Source: Zoogloea sp.
Lineage (GTDB): Bacteria > Pseudomonadota > Gammaproteobacteria > Burkholderiales > Rhodocyclaceae
Assembly (NCBI RefSeq): GCF_023150065.1
Contig: NZ_JAKLLN010000002.1
Coordinates: 248,001 to 312,000 of the forward strand
Length of the DNA stretch: 64,000 bases
Reading direction: 5' to 3'
Below are positions 8,224-17,760 of the stretch, in pieces (the first letter of the stretch is position 1; the number at the start of each line of letters is the position of its first letter). The position numbers were made by a program, and so were the translations under genes. The notes under the pieces are model-generated. The model saw only the letters and a list, made by a program, of their open reading frames with translations. It did not search any database and was not told the DNA's origin.

Positions 8224-8709
8224 ATGGCAGTTGATATGTTTTTCAAACTCACTGGCATCGAGGGTGAGTCCAAGGATTCCAAGCACGAGAAGGAAATCGA
8301 CGTGCTGGCATGGAGTTGGGGCCTTTCCCAGAGTGGCAACACCCATGTGAGTACCGGCAGCGGTGCCGGCAAGGTGAATGTACAGAACCTGAGCTTCACC
8401 AAATGGGTGGACTCGGCATCCACGCCGCTCATCATTTCCTGCTGCAAGGGCACTCACATCACGGAAGCCAAGCTTACGGTGCGCAAGGCGGGGGATCAGC
8501 CCCTCGAGTACATCAAGATCACCCTCAATGATGTGCTGGTGTCTTCCGTGCAGACGGGAGGCAGCGGTGGAGAAGACCGTCTGACCGAAAACGTGACCTT
8601 GAACTTCGGCAAGTTCAAGGTTGAATACACTCCGCAGGATGCCAAGGGCGGCGGCGGAAGCACCAAGACAGCGGCCTGGGACATCCCCGCCAACAAGCCG
8701 GTTGGTTGA
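8224..8709 (+). CDS. hcp: T6SS tube protein Hcp (TssD), paralog 1
   Basis: Hcp hexamers stack into the inner tube that is expelled by sheath contraction and can carry small effectors in the lumen. This 161-aa protein has the family pattern: MAVDMFFKLTGIEGES at the N-terminus, EIDVLAWSWGLSQ, the TKWVDSASTPLI loop, and FGKFKVEYTPQ near the end. A GGAGG binding site lies 5-10 nt before the ATG. It is separated from tssC by a hairpin-bearing gap and is followed by a second, divergent Hcp. Confidence 0.97.
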   Translation: MAVDMFFKLTGIEGESKDSKHEKEIDVLAWSWGLSQSGNTHVSTGSGAGKVNVQNLSFTKWVDSASTPLIISCCKGTHITEAKLTVRKAGDQPLEYIKITLNDVLVSSVQTGGSGGEDRLTENVTLNFGKFKVEYTPQDAKGGGGSTKTAAWDIPANKPVG

Positions 8710-8805
8710 TCGGGTTGCCCCGGTTCAATCTGATCCGGGGCTCGACCGGCGGTCATTGCGGCCGCTCCATAGCTTCAGTAGTCAGACCAGAGTGTGGGAG
8801 CGGCC

Positions 8806-9300
8806 ATGGCCATCTGCGACATGTTCTTGAAGGTCGAGTCTGCCCGTCAGGGGCCGATCAAGGGTGAAAGCGGCGACTCGAAGCACGCTGGAGAGATCGA
8901 GGTGATCGCCTGGTCCTGGGGCATGGAGTGCGAGGGGGACTGGTACCAGAACAAGGCTTCCCGGGAAGGGGGGCGTACAACCATCCATGAGCTGCAGATC
9001 ACCAAGCGCGTGGATACGGCTTCCACCGGCCTGATGGCCGCCCTGCGCAAGAACGATCCGATCAAGAAGGCGGTGCTGAGCGTGCGCAAGGCATCCGGCG
9101 AAACCGGCCTGGATTACCTCACCGTCACCATCGAGCGGGGGCGTGTCACTTCGCACCGGATTGTCGGCTCCGGCTCGCCGGAGCTGATTGAAGAGGTCCG
9201 CTTCGCCTTTCAGAAGGTCAATGTGGAATACCGGCAGCAGGATCGCGGCGGCTCCGGCAAGGGGACCTGCACCTTCGAAACCGAGATCGACCAGGCCTGA
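8806..9300 (+). CDS. hcp: T6SS tube protein Hcp (TssD), divergent paralog 2
   Basis: A second Hcp-family protein (164 aa) in tandem with the first. It shares the motif order (CDMFLKVESARQGPIKGES, EIEVIAWSWGMEC, TKRVDTASTGLM, FAFQKVNVEYRQQD) but differs throughout, so this is an old duplication or independent acquisition, not a recent copy. The ATG at 8806 with GGGAG 5 nt upstream is chosen over an upstream GTG at 8794 because the Hcp fold starts there. It may form a distinct tube, cap the tube or carry a particular effector; the sequence does not decide. Confidence 0.94.
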   Translation: MAICDMFLKVESARQGPIKGESGDSKHAGEIEVIAWSWGMECEGDWYQNKASREGGRTTIHELQITKRVDTASTGLMAALRKNDPIKKAVLSVRKASGETGLDYLTVTIERGRVTSHRIVGSGSPELIEEVRFAFQKVNVEYRQQDRGGSGKGTCTFETEIDQA

Positions 9301-9359
9301 GCCTGCCTGGAGGCTCGGTTTTCTGCCGACGTCATCGTTCATATTTCAGGAGCGCCTCA

Positions 9360-10193
9360 ATGAATGCAGTCAAGAATGCCGAGAGTGCTCTTCATCAGGG
9401 AGAGCCGGCACAGGCGCTCAAGTTGTTGCAGGACGGTGTCCGCGCCAATCCTGCCGACCCGCGCCTGCGTGTTTTCCTGTTTCAGCTCCTGTCCGTTCTC
9501 GGGCAGTGGGAGCGGGCGCTCAATCAGCTGAGCGTGGCGGCCGAGCTGGATGCGGCGGCCTTGCCCATGGCCCAGACCTACCGGGAGGCCATCCAGTGCG
9601 AGTCCTTGCGCAACGAGGTGTTCGCGGGGCGAAAGGTGCCGATGATCTTCGGCCAGCCCGATACCTGGCTGGCACTGCTGATCGAATCCCTGCTCACCGC
9701 CGGCAAGGGGGATCAGGCGGGGGCCGAGCGCTTGCGGCAACAGGCGTTTGACGCCGCACCGGCGAGTGCGGGCAGCCTTGATGGTGAGGCTTTCAGCTGG
9801 CTGGCCGATGCCGACATGCGGCTGGGGCCGGTGTGCGAGGCCGTCATCAATGGCCGCTATTACTGGCTGCCCTTTGCCAATCTTCGGCGCATCCAGTTCG
9901 AGGCACCGGCCGACCTGCGTGACGTGGTGTGGACGCCGGTTCATTTCGAGTTCGTCAATGGCGGCGAAAGCGTCGGTCTGATCCCGACCCGCTACCCGGG
10001 CAGTGAATTGTCCGCCGAGCCCCTCGTCCAGCTTGCCCGTCGCACCGAATGGATTGAAGCCCTGCCGGGCGTGTTCCATGGCAGCGGTCAGCGCATCCTG
10101 AGCACCGATGGCGGTGACAAGGCCCTGATGGATGTGCGCCTGATCGAGTTTGCGGCCGTGCCGGAAGAGGGTGCGGAGCCGGCGGATGACTGA
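9360..10193 (+). CDS. tagJ: T6SS accessory protein TagJ (ImpE/SciE family)
   Basis: TagJ is an accessory protein known to bind the N-terminus of TssB-type sheath proteins and to modulate ClpV-sheath contact. The 277-aa sequence starts with a TPR-like region (ALHQGEPAQALKLLQDGVRANP) and has the ImpE/SciE signatures MRLGPVCEAVINGRYYWLPF and VWTPVHFEFVNGGES. It lies between hcp2 and tssE; its last 8 bases overlap the tssE start, suggesting translational coupling. Its presence fits the T6SS lineage that includes Pseudomonas HSI-I. Confidence 0.93.
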   Translation: MNAVKNAESALHQGEPAQALKLLQDGVRANPADPRLRVFLFQLLSVLGQWERALNQLSVAAELDAAALPMAQTYREAIQCESLRNEVFAGRKVPMIFGQPDTWLALLIESLLTAGKGDQAGAERLRQQAFDAAPASAGSLDGEAFSWLADADMRLGPVCEAVINGRYYWLPFANLRRIQFEAPADLRDVVWTPVHFEFVNGGESVGLIPTRYPGSELSAEPLVQLARRTEWIEALPGVFHGSGQRILSTDGGDKALMDVRLIEFAAVPEEGAEPADD

Positions 10194-10695
10194 ACTGGTT
10201 CCGCGGGAGCGGCTCCAGCCGTCCTTGCTGGATCGACTGAGCGATGACGATCCGGGGAACGCACAGGAGCCGGTCGAGCGCCGTGTGCTGAGCAGAAGCC
10301 AGATGCGTGCGGCCGTCCTGCGGGATCTGACGGCGCTGTTGAATTGCACCCGCCTGAGCGACAAGGACAAGCTTCTCGCCGCTGCGCCCCATGCCGGGAA
10401 CTCGGTACTCAACTACGGCGTGCCTTCGTTCTCCGGAGAAACGGCGGCCTCCATTGAGGTCAGTGACATTGAACGGGCCGTCAGGGACGCCATTGTCCGT
10501 TTCGAGCCGCGCATCCTGCCGGACTCCCTGTCGGTCACGGCGATTCTCGACGACAACATGCTCGACTGGCACAACCTCGTCAGCCTGAAGATTTCGGGTC
10601 TCCTGTGGGCCCAGCCCGTCCCCCTCGAGATGCTCATCAGGACCACGCTGGATCTGGAAACCGGACAGGTTGAACTGTTCGAACTGAGCAAATGA
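10186..10695 (+). CDS. tssE: T6SS baseplate protein TssE (gp25-like)
   Basis: TssE is the gp25-like baseplate component that nucleates the sheath. The 169-aa protein carries the conserved region LRDLTALLNCTRL, NSVLNYGVPSFSGET, and AIVRFEPRILPDSLSV, in which the EPR triad is the gp25 core motif. The start MTELVPRERLQPSLLDRL at 10186 is the usual TssE N-terminus and overlaps the end of tagJ. tssF follows 7 bp later. Confidence 0.97.
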   Translation: MTELVPRERLQPSLLDRLSDDDPGNAQEPVERRVLSRSQMRAAVLRDLTALLNCTRLSDKDKLLAAAPHAGNSVLNYGVPSFSGETAASIEVSDIERAVRDAIVRFEPRILPDSLSVTAILDDNMLDWHNLVSLKISGLLWAQPVPLEMLIRTTLDLETGQVELFELSK

Positions 10696-10702
10696 AGTCC
10701 GC

Positions 10703-12577
10703 ATGAATCCTCGCCTGCTGCATCTCTACAATCAGGAACTCCGGCATCTGCGGGAGATGGGAAGCGAGTTCGCGGAGGAATTCCCGAAGATTGCCAGCCG
10801 TCTGTCGATGGATGGCATCGAGGTTGCAGACCCTTACGTCGAGCGCCTGCTCGAAGGGGCGGCCTTCCTTGCCGCGCGTGTCCAGCTCAAGCTGGAGGCT
10901 GAATTTCCGCGTTTCACCCATCACCTGCTGGAGATGGTGCATCCGCATTTCCTGTCGCCGACGCCGGCCATGGCGATTGCCCAGTTCCAGCCTATCCTGT
11001 CCGACGCGAATCTGGCCGAGGGCTTCGTCATCAAGCGGGGGAGTGCGCTGCAGACCGCCTCGGCCGCACGGGATGGCAGCGCCTGTACGTTCACCACGGC
11101 CCAGGATGTCAGCCTGTGGCCCATCGAGGTGGCGGAGGCACGCTATTTCAGTGCCGCCACCGACTTGCCCCTGGCATCCCCGGATATCGCCCGCAAGTTC
11201 CGCGGCGGTGTGCGCCTCCGCCTGCGCTGCACCGCCGGCCTGCGCTTCGATCAGCTTGGGGTGGAGCGCCTGCGTTTCTGTCTGGGCGGCACCGACGAAA
11301 CGGCCTACCGGCTCCTGGAGTGCATCGGAGGCAAGCCGCTGGGCGTCATGGTCACGGGCGTCGACCGCCCCATCCGCACCCGCCATTTTCTGCCGGGCTC
11401 CTGTATCACCCTGGCGGGTTACGCAGACGATGAAGCCCTGCTGCCCTCGACGCCCAGGGGCTTCAGCGGTCATCGCCTGATCCACGAATATTTCGCCTTC
11501 CCCCAGCGCTTCCTGTTCTTCGATATCTCGGGCCTTGCCGCGGTGCTGTCACGCATGCCGGTGAGCGAACTGGAGCTGCACCTGCTCTTCTCGAAGGGGG
11601 ATGCCTCCCTCGAAAGCCAGGTCGATGCCGGCCATTTCCTGCTCAACGCCACGCCGGTCATCAATCTCTTCAAGCGGCGGGCCGACCGGATTCATGTCAC
11701 CACGGGTGAATACGAGTTCCATGTGGTGCCCGATCGGACCCGGGCCATGGATTTCGAGGTCTACGACGTGCTGTCGCTCACCGGTTACAGCTCCGGTGCG
11801 GAAAGGGAGCAGAACTTCGTCAGCTTCTACGAAAGCCATCATGGCTGGGAGGCGGGCACCCAGGGCTATTTCACCCTCCGGCGCGAGCCACGGCTGCTGT
11901 CCGAGCGGCAGCGCCGCATTGGCACCCGGACCCGCTATACGGGCAGCGAGACCTTCGTTTCCATCGTCGACTCCGCCGAAGCGCCCTACAGTCCGGATCT
12001 GCGCCAGCTGGCGGCGAGCATCCTGTGTACCAACCGGGATCTGCCCATCCTGCTGAACCTGGGTGGGCAGGCCAGCGATTTCGCCCTGGACGTGTCGGCC
12101 CCCATCGAGGGCGTGCGCTGCGTGCGCGGGCCGTCCATGCCCACCGCGCCGGTGGCCGACGGGGCCCGGGCCTGGAAGTGCATCAGTCTGCTCTCCCTCA
12201 ATTACCTTTCTCTGCTGGACAGCGACAGCGCCCAGGGCGCGGCAGCCCTGCGGGAGATGCTCGGGCTGTACGGCGGCAGCCACGATCTCAGCGTCCGCCG
12301 GCAGATCGAGGGGTTGCGCTCGGTGCAGGCCGTGCCTTTTTCCACACGGCTCCCGATGGCCGGGCCGCCCTGTTTCGGGCGGGGCATCGACATCTCCGTC
12401 GAGGTGGATGAACTGGCCTTCGAGGGCGGCAGCGCCTTCCTGCTGGGCTCGGTGCTTGAGCATTTCTTTGCCCGATACGTATCCATCAACAGCTTCACGC
12501 GGACCAGGCTGCGAACTCTGACCCGTGGTGAGGTCATGAGCTGGGAGGTCCGATGCGGGCTTCGCCCGATCTTCTGA
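10703..12577 (+). CDS. tssF: T6SS baseplate protein TssF
   Basis: TssF forms the wedge of the T6SS baseplate with TssG and TssE. The length of 624 aa is typical. The N-terminus LLHLYNQELRHLREMGSEFA and the following FPKIASRLSMDG and PHFLSPTPAMAIAQF are strong TssF signatures. No frameshift is seen. The 3' end overlaps tssG by 25 bp, so the two are probably translated together. Confidence 0.98.
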   Translation: MNPRLLHLYNQELRHLREMGSEFAEEFPKIASRLSMDGIEVADPYVERLLEGAAFLAARVQLKLEAEFPRFTHHLLEMVHPHFLSPTPAMAIAQFQPILSDANLAEGFVIKRGSALQTASAARDGSACTFTTAQDVSLWPIEVAEARYFSAATDLPLASPDIARKFRGGVRLRLRCTAGLRFDQLGVERLRFCLGGTDETAYRLLECIGGKPLGVMVTGVDRPIRTRHFLPGSCITLAGYADDEALLPSTPRGFSGHRLIHEYFAFPQRFLFFDISGLAAVLSRMPVSELELHLLFSKGDASLESQVDAGHFLLNATPVINLFKRRADRIHVTTGEYEFHVVPDRTRAMDFEVYDVLSLTGYSSGAEREQNFVSFYESHHGWEAGTQGYFTLRREPRLLSERQRRIGTRTRYTGSETFVSIVDSAEAPYSPDLRQLAASILCTNRDLPILLNLGGQASDFALDVSAPIEGVRCVRGPSMPTAPVADGARAWKCISLLSLNYLSLLDSDSAQGAAALREMLGLYGGSHDLSVRRQIEGLRSVQAVPFSTRLPMAGPPCFGRGIDISVEVDELAFEGGSAFLLGSVLEHFFARYVSINSFTRTRLRTLTRGEVMSWEVRCGLRPIF

Positions 12578-13641
12578 CCCTGCTGGAGTCCATGACCCGG
12601 GAGCCCTGGGCGTGGGATTTCTACCAGGCGCTGCGCCGTCTCGATGCGGCCAATGGAGACGCGCCACGCATCGGCCTCGGGCGCAGCCCCGCCGACGAGC
12701 CGATACGCCTGGGGCAGGACCCCGACCTCAGCTTTGCGCCCGCGTCGCTGGCGGCGGTGGCCCCGCCCAAGGGGCGGCGGCCGAATCGTCTGGAGGTGCG
12801 GTTTTTCGGCATGCTCGGCCCCAATGGCCCCCTGCCGCGACACCTCACCGAGCACGCCCGCAACCGTCTGCTGCACGGTGGTGATGCGAGCTTCGCGCGT
12901 TTCCTGGACGTCTTCCATCACCGCTTCCTGAGCCTTTTCTACCGCGCCTGGGCGCAGGCCCAGCCCACCGTCAGCCTCGACCGGCCCGACGACGACCCCT
13001 TCGGGCGTTACCTCGGCGCCCTGGCCGGTATCGGCCTGTCCGAACTGCGCGACCGGGATGCGCTGCCCGACTTTGCCAAGCTGGCCCATACCGGCCACCT
13101 GAGTCGCCAGATCCGCAACGCCGAAGGGCTGGCCAAGCTGGTGGCGGCCTACTTCCGCTGCGAGGTGCAGGTCGAGCAGTTCGTCGGCCACTGGATCGTG
13201 CTCGAGGAGGGCGATCGACTGTCCCTCGGCGCCGGGCGCCAGGCCCTTGGCCGCGGTGCAGTGGTGGGCTGCCGAGTGTGGGACAGGCAGCACAAGTTTC
13301 GCCTGCGCATCGGCCCGCTGACCGGTGAGGTTTACGGATCGCTGCTGCCCGCCGGTAACGGCATCCGGGCGCTGGCGGCCTGTGTGCACAACTACGTGAA
13401 TCTGGAGTTTTTCTGGGATGTCCGCCTGGTGCTCGCCGCCGCGGACGTCCCGCAAGCGCAGCTCGATGGTCGGGTGCGTCTGGGCTACACGGCCTGGCTG
13501 GGCGGACGGGACACCTCCCGCGATGCCGACGACCTCGTGCTGGACGTGGAGCGGGTGCTGGGGCGCCCCGCTTCGCCGTCCGGTGGCAGCAGTCCACGCA
13601 GTGCCGCCACCGATCGAATCCCTGCAGCCCAGTCAGCCTAA
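12553..13641 (+). CDS. tssG: T6SS baseplate protein TssG
   Basis: TssG pairs with TssF in the baseplate wedge. The 362-aa protein begins with the typical segment LTLLESMTREPWAWDFYQAL and contains RPNRLEVRFFGMLGPNGPLP, DVFHHRFLSLFYRAWAQAQP and the HNYVNLEFFWDVRLVL stretch near the end. It overlaps tssF by 25 bp and precedes tssH by 13 bp. Confidence 0.97.
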   Translation: MRASPDLLTLLESMTREPWAWDFYQALRRLDAANGDAPRIGLGRSPADEPIRLGQDPDLSFAPASLAAVAPPKGRRPNRLEVRFFGMLGPNGPLPRHLTEHARNRLLHGGDASFARFLDVFHHRFLSLFYRAWAQAQPTVSLDRPDDDPFGRYLGALAGIGLSELRDRDALPDFAKLAHTGHLSRQIRNAEGLAKLVAAYFRCEVQVEQFVGHWIVLEEGDRLSLGAGRQALGRGAVVGCRVWDRQHKFRLRIGPLTGEVYGSLLPAGNGIRALAACVHNYVNLEFFWDVRLVLAAADVPQAQLDGRVRLGYTAWLGGRDTSRDADDLVLDVERVLGRPASPSGGSSPRSAATDRIPAAQSA

Positions 13642-13654
13642 TTGAAAGGTCGGT

Positions 13655-16381
13655 ATGAGCGAGATCAGTCGTGTTGCGCTATTCGGCAAACTCAACAGCG
13701 TGGCCTACAAGGCCATCGAGGGTGCCACCGTGTTTTGCAAGCTGCGGGGCAACCCCTACGTGGAGCTCGTGCACTGGATCGCCCAGATCGTCCAGGCGGA
13801 AAACACCGACATCCACTGCATCGTGCGCCACTTCGAGATCGATGCGTCGCGCCTGTCGGCGGACATCACCGCGGCCCTGGACAAGCTGCCGCGGGGGGCG
13901 ACCGCCATTTCGGATCTCTCCGAACACGTGATGGACATCTGCGAGCGGGGCTGGGTCTATGGCTCGCTGATGTACGGTGAAGGCGCCATCCGCACCGGCC
14001 ATTTGATCGTCGGTGCCCTCAAGACGCCGCGCCTGTTCAACGTGCTGCTGGGCATCTCGCGCCAGTTCGAGCGCATCCGCGCCGACACCCTGGCCGAGGA
14101 GTTCGCCGCCATCGTCGCGTCCTCTGCCGAGGAGGCCCTGTCCGTGTCCGGCAGCACGGGTCAGCCCGGCGAGGCCAGCGACGCCCTGGCGCCGGCCTCC
14201 ATGGGCAAGCAGGAGGCCCTCAAGCGCTTCACCACCGACCTCACCGCCCAGGCGCGGGAGGCCAAGATGGACCCCATCGTCGGGCGTGACGAGGAGATCC
14301 GCCAGCTCATCGACATCCTGATGCGGCGGCGCCAGAACAACCCCATCCTGGTCGGCGAGGCCGGTGTGGGCAAGACCGCGGTGGTGGAGGGCTTCGCCCA
14401 GCGCATCGTGCGTGGCGACGTGCCGCCGTCCCTCAAGGACGTGGAGCTGCGTGCCCTCGACGTGGGCCTGCTGCAGGCCGGCGCCAGCATGAAGGGCGAG
14501 TTCGAGCAGCGCCTGCGGGCGGTGATCGACGAAGTCCAGGCCAGCCCCAAGGCCATCATCCTGTTCATCGACGAGACCCACACGCTGGTCGGCGCCGGGG
14601 GCGCGGCGGGCACCGGCGATGCGGCCAACCTGCTCAAGCCGGCCCTGGCCCGTGGCCAGCTGCGCACCATCGGTGCCACCACCTGGGCCGAGTACAAGAA
14701 ATACATCGAGAAAGACCCGGCCCTGACCCGGCGTTTCCAGGCCGTGCAGGTGGACGAGCCGGATGAGCGCCGCGCCATCCTGATGATGCGCGGGGTCGCC
14801 TCCACCATGGAGAAGCACCACAAGGTGCAGATCCTCGACGAGGCCCTGGAGGCGGCGGTGCGCCTGTCCCATCGCTACATTCCGGCGCGGCAGCTGCCCG
14901 ACAAGTCGGTCAGCCTGCTGGATACCGCCTGTGCCCGAGTGGCGATCAGCCTGCACGCCACGCCCGCCGAGGTGGACGACTGCCGCAAGCGTATCGAGGC
15001 CCTCGAAACCGAGGCGCAGATCATCGGCCGGGAGAAGGCCGTGGGCATCGAGGTGGGCCTGCGCGAAGCGGACGTGAATGGTGCCCTCGAGACGGAGCGG
15101 GCGCGTCTGGGGGAACTGGAAGCACGCTGGGCCCGCGAGAAAGCTTTGGTGGACGAGCTGCTGGCCCTGCGCGCCCGTCTGCGCGGAGGCGCCCAGCCGG
15201 TCGAAGGCACCGGCAGCGCCCTGGAGGCGGCAGCCGGCGAAGTGGCCGACGCCGATCCGGCGGCCCAGGCCGGTGCGCCGGACGAGGCCGAGCGGGGCGA
15301 GCTGCTGGCGCGGCTCGGCGAAGTGCAGACCGCCCTGGCCGAGGTACAGGGCGAAAATCCGCTGATCCTCGCCACTGTCGACTACCAGGCCACCGCCAGC
15401 GTGGTTGGTGACTGGACGGGCATCCCGGTCGGGCGCATGGCCCGCAACGAGGTCGAGACCATCCTCAAGCTGGCCTCCGCCCTGGGCGAACGGGTGGTCG
15501 GCCAGGATCACGCCATGGAGATGATCGCCAAGCGCATCCAGACCTCCCGCGCCGGGCTCGACAACCCGAGCAAGCCGATCGGTGTCTTCATGCTCGCCGG
15601 CACCTCCGGGGTCGGCAAGACCGAAACCGCGCTGGCCCTGGCCGAGGCCCTGTACGGCGGCGAGCAGAACCTCATCACCATCAACATGAGCGAGTACCAG
15701 GAGGCGCATACCGTCTCCACCCTCAAGGGCGCGCCGCCGGGCTACGTGGGCTACGGCGAGGGCGGCGTCCTCACCGAGGCGGTGCGGCGCAAACCTTATT
15801 CGGTGGTGCTGTTGGACGAGGTGGAGAAAGCCCACCCGGACGTGCACGAGATCTTCTTCCAGGTCTTCGACAAGGGCTTCATGGAAGACGGGGAGGGGCG
15901 CTTCATCGATTTCAAGAACACCCTGATCCTGCTCACCACCAACGCCGGCACCGAGCTGATCGCATCCATGTGCCGCGATCCGGAACTGATGCCCGAGCCC
16001 GACGGCCTGGCCAAGAGCCTCCGTGAGCCACTGCTCAAGATCTTCCCGCCGGCCCTGCTCGGCCGCCTGGTCGTGATTCCCTACTACCCCTTGTCGGACG
16101 AAATGCTCGGGCGCATCGTCAGCCTGCAGCTCAAGCGCATCAAGGCCCGGGTCGAGGCGCGCTACAAGATCCCCTTCGAGTACACCGACGAGGTGCGCAA
16201 GCTGGTGGTGTCGCGCTGCACCGAGAGCGAGTCGGGCGGCCGCATGATCGATGCCATCCTCACCAACACACTGTTGCCCGACCTGAGCCGGGAATTCCTG
16301 ACCCGCACCATGGAAGGCCGCCCCGTGGCGGCCGTGCGGATCGGGGTGGCGGATGGTGGCTTCAGTTACGCGTTTGAATGA
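13655..16381 (+). CDS. tssH: T6SS sheath-recycling AAA+ ATPase ClpV (TssH)
   Basis: ClpV disassembles contracted TssBC sheaths so that subunits can be reused. The 908-aa protein has a ClpV N-domain, then two AAA+ modules: Walker A GEAGVGKT at about 234-241 with Walker B ILFIDETH, and Walker A GTSGVGKT at about 649-656 with Walker B VVLLDEVEKAH. A coiled-coil middle domain lies between them. Within it is an Ala/Gly/Glu-rich stretch (residues about 510-555) that looks like a disordered insert. The start ATG is preceded by GAAAGG. The gene lies between tssG and the TPR-methyltransferase in the same direction. Confidence 0.98.
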   Translation: MSEISRVALFGKLNSVAYKAIEGATVFCKLRGNPYVELVHWIAQIVQAENTDIHCIVRHFEIDASRLSADITAALDKLPRGATAISDLSEHVMDICERGWVYGSLMYGEGAIRTGHLIVGALKTPRLFNVLLGISRQFERIRADTLAEEFAAIVASSAEEALSVSGSTGQPGEASDALAPASMGKQEALKRFTTDLTAQAREAKMDPIVGRDEEIRQLIDILMRRRQNNPILVGEAGVGKTAVVEGFAQRIVRGDVPPSLKDVELRALDVGLLQAGASMKGEFEQRLRAVIDEVQASPKAIILFIDETHTLVGAGGAAGTGDAANLLKPALARGQLRTIGATTWAEYKKYIEKDPALTRRFQAVQVDEPDERRAILMMRGVASTMEKHHKVQILDEALEAAVRLSHRYIPARQLPDKSVSLLDTACARVAISLHATPAEVDDCRKRIEALETEAQIIGREKAVGIEVGLREADVNGALETERARLGELEARWAREKALVDELLALRARLRGGAQPVEGTGSALEAAAGEVADADPAAQAGAPDEAERGELLARLGEVQTALAEVQGENPLILATVDYQATASVVGDWTGIPVGRMARNEVETILKLASALGERVVGQDHAMEMIAKRIQTSRAGLDNPSKPIGVFMLAGTSGVGKTETALALAEALYGGEQNLITINMSEYQEAHTVSTLKGAPPGYVGYGEGGVLTEAVRRKPYSVVLLDEVEKAHPDVHEIFFQVFDKGFMEDGEGRFIDFKNTLILLTTNAGTELIASMCRDPELMPEPDGLAKSLREPLLKIFPPALLGRLVVIPYYPLSDEMLGRIVSLQLKRIKARVEARYKIPFEYTDEVRKLVVSRCTESESGGRMIDAILTNTLLPDLSREFLTRTMEGRPVAAVRIGVADGGFSYAFE

Positions 16382-16409
16382 ACACCTGCGAGCGTGAATC
16401 CGGAGAACC

Positions 16410-17750
16410 ATGACTGACGACATTCAGACGGCGCTGGAGGAGACCCCCGAGCTGAGCCTGGGTGAGGCCTTGGGCCTCGCCCTGCAGCTGCATCGGGAGA
16501 AAGCCCATGAGGGGGCCGAGGCGCTGTATCGGCGCATCATCGAGGCGGCTCCCGACATGGCGGATGCCTATCATTTCCTTGGCGTGCTGTGCCATGAGCG
16601 TGGTCGCAGCGCCGAGGGGGTGGCCATGATCCGGCGGGCGATCGAGCTGGTGCCCGACTTCCCTGGGTTCTACAACAACCTCGGCAACATCCATGTCCAG
16701 TGCGGGCAGTTGGGTGAGGCCACGGCCTGCTACGGGCGTGCCATCGAGCTCGCTCCGGATGACGCCAACCTCCACAACAACTACGGTGCGTTGCTCAAGG
16801 CCGAGGGGCGCTTCGAAGAGGCTGCCGCCCGCTTTCGGCATTCCATGGCCCTCGATCCGCACAATGCCCGGGCCTACAACAACATGGGGCTGCTGCACGC
16901 TGCCCTGGGGCAGACCGCGGAAGCGATCCGCTATTACTGCGAGTCGATCAACCGGATTCCGGGGCACCCGGAAGCGCACAAGCTGCTGGGCCTGACCTAC
17001 TACTCCCTCGGCCGTCACGAGGAAGCGGCCGAAGTGTTCCGGCAGTGGGTCGAGGTGGCGCCCGACCATCCGGTGGCGCGGCACCTGCATGCGGCGTGTT
17101 CGGGGCAGGGGGTGCCGGATCGCGCTGCCGACGACTACGTGGAATACACCTTCGACCGCTTCGCTTCGAGTTTCGAGGAGCAGCTCAATCTCAAACTGTC
17201 TTACCAGGCCCCCCAGCTGTGTGCCGCGGCGCTGAGCCGTCACGTGGGGGCTCGTCGCGGCCTGGATCTGCTTGATGCGGGCTGCGGTACCGGCCTGTGC
17301 GGCCCCTTGGTTGCGCCCCTGTGTGCTCGTCTGGCCGGTGTGGACCTCTCCGGCGGCATGCTGGATCTGGCCGCCACCAAGGGCGTTTATACCGAGCTGG
17401 AAAAGGCCGAGCTGACCCAGTTCCTGCTCGGGCAGGCAGCGGTGTGGGACGTGATCATGTCGGCCGACACCCTGTGCTATTTCGGCGACCTGCAGCAGGT
17501 TGCCGCGGCCGCCGCGGGGGCGCTGAAGAAAGAGGGATTGCTGGTGTTCACCGTCGAGCAGGCGGACGATGAGGCCGCGCCCGACGGCTTCCGCATCAAT
17601 CCCCATGGCCGCTACAGCCATACCCGCAGGCACGTGCAGGAAGTGATCCGGGCCGCCGGGCTCGATCTGCTCGAGGCGGGCGAGGATAGCCTGCGGACCG
17701 AAGGAGGCAAGCCGGTGCGGGGGCTGGTCGTGGTGGCCCGCAAGCCTTGA
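16410..17750 (+). CDS. TPR repeat protein fused to a SAM-dependent methyltransferase
   Basis: A 446-aa cytoplasmic protein. The first 220 residues hold about six tetratricopeptide repeats (for example AYHFLGVLCHERGRSAEG, FYNNLGNIHVQCGQLGEA, AYNNMGLLHAALGQTAEA). The C-terminal half is a class I methyltransferase with motif I LDLLDAGCGTGLCGP and an acidic motif VAGVDLSGGMLDLA. TPRs suggest it docks on a protein partner, so it may methylate a protein rather than a metabolite. It sits 28 bp after tssH and 10 bp before vgrG, which implies a T6SS role, but the target is unknown. Confidence 0.88.
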   Translation: MTDDIQTALEETPELSLGEALGLALQLHREKAHEGAEALYRRIIEAAPDMADAYHFLGVLCHERGRSAEGVAMIRRAIELVPDFPGFYNNLGNIHVQCGQLGEATACYGRAIELAPDDANLHNNYGALLKAEGRFEEAAARFRHSMALDPHNARAYNNMGLLHAALGQTAEAIRYYCESINRIPGHPEAHKLLGLTYYSLGRHEEAAEVFRQWVEVAPDHPVARHLHAACSGQGVPDRAADDYVEYTFDRFASSFEEQLNLKLSYQAPQLCAAALSRHVGARRGLDLLDAGCGTGLCGPLVAPLCARLAGVDLSGGMLDLAATKGVYTELEKAELTQFLLGQAAVWDVIMSADTLCYFGDLQQVAAAAAGALKKEGLLVFTVEQADDEAAPDGFRINPHGRYSHTRRHVQEVIRAAGLDLLEAGEDSLRTEGGKPVRGLVVVARKP

Positions 17751-17760
17751 GGGAGATGTC

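Noticed and set aside
13679-16423. A very long open frame on the minus strand opposite clpV
   Set aside because: It mirrors the codon phase of a high-GC gene, has His/Gly/Leu-rich low-quality sequence and no domains; clpV on the plus strand is certain.
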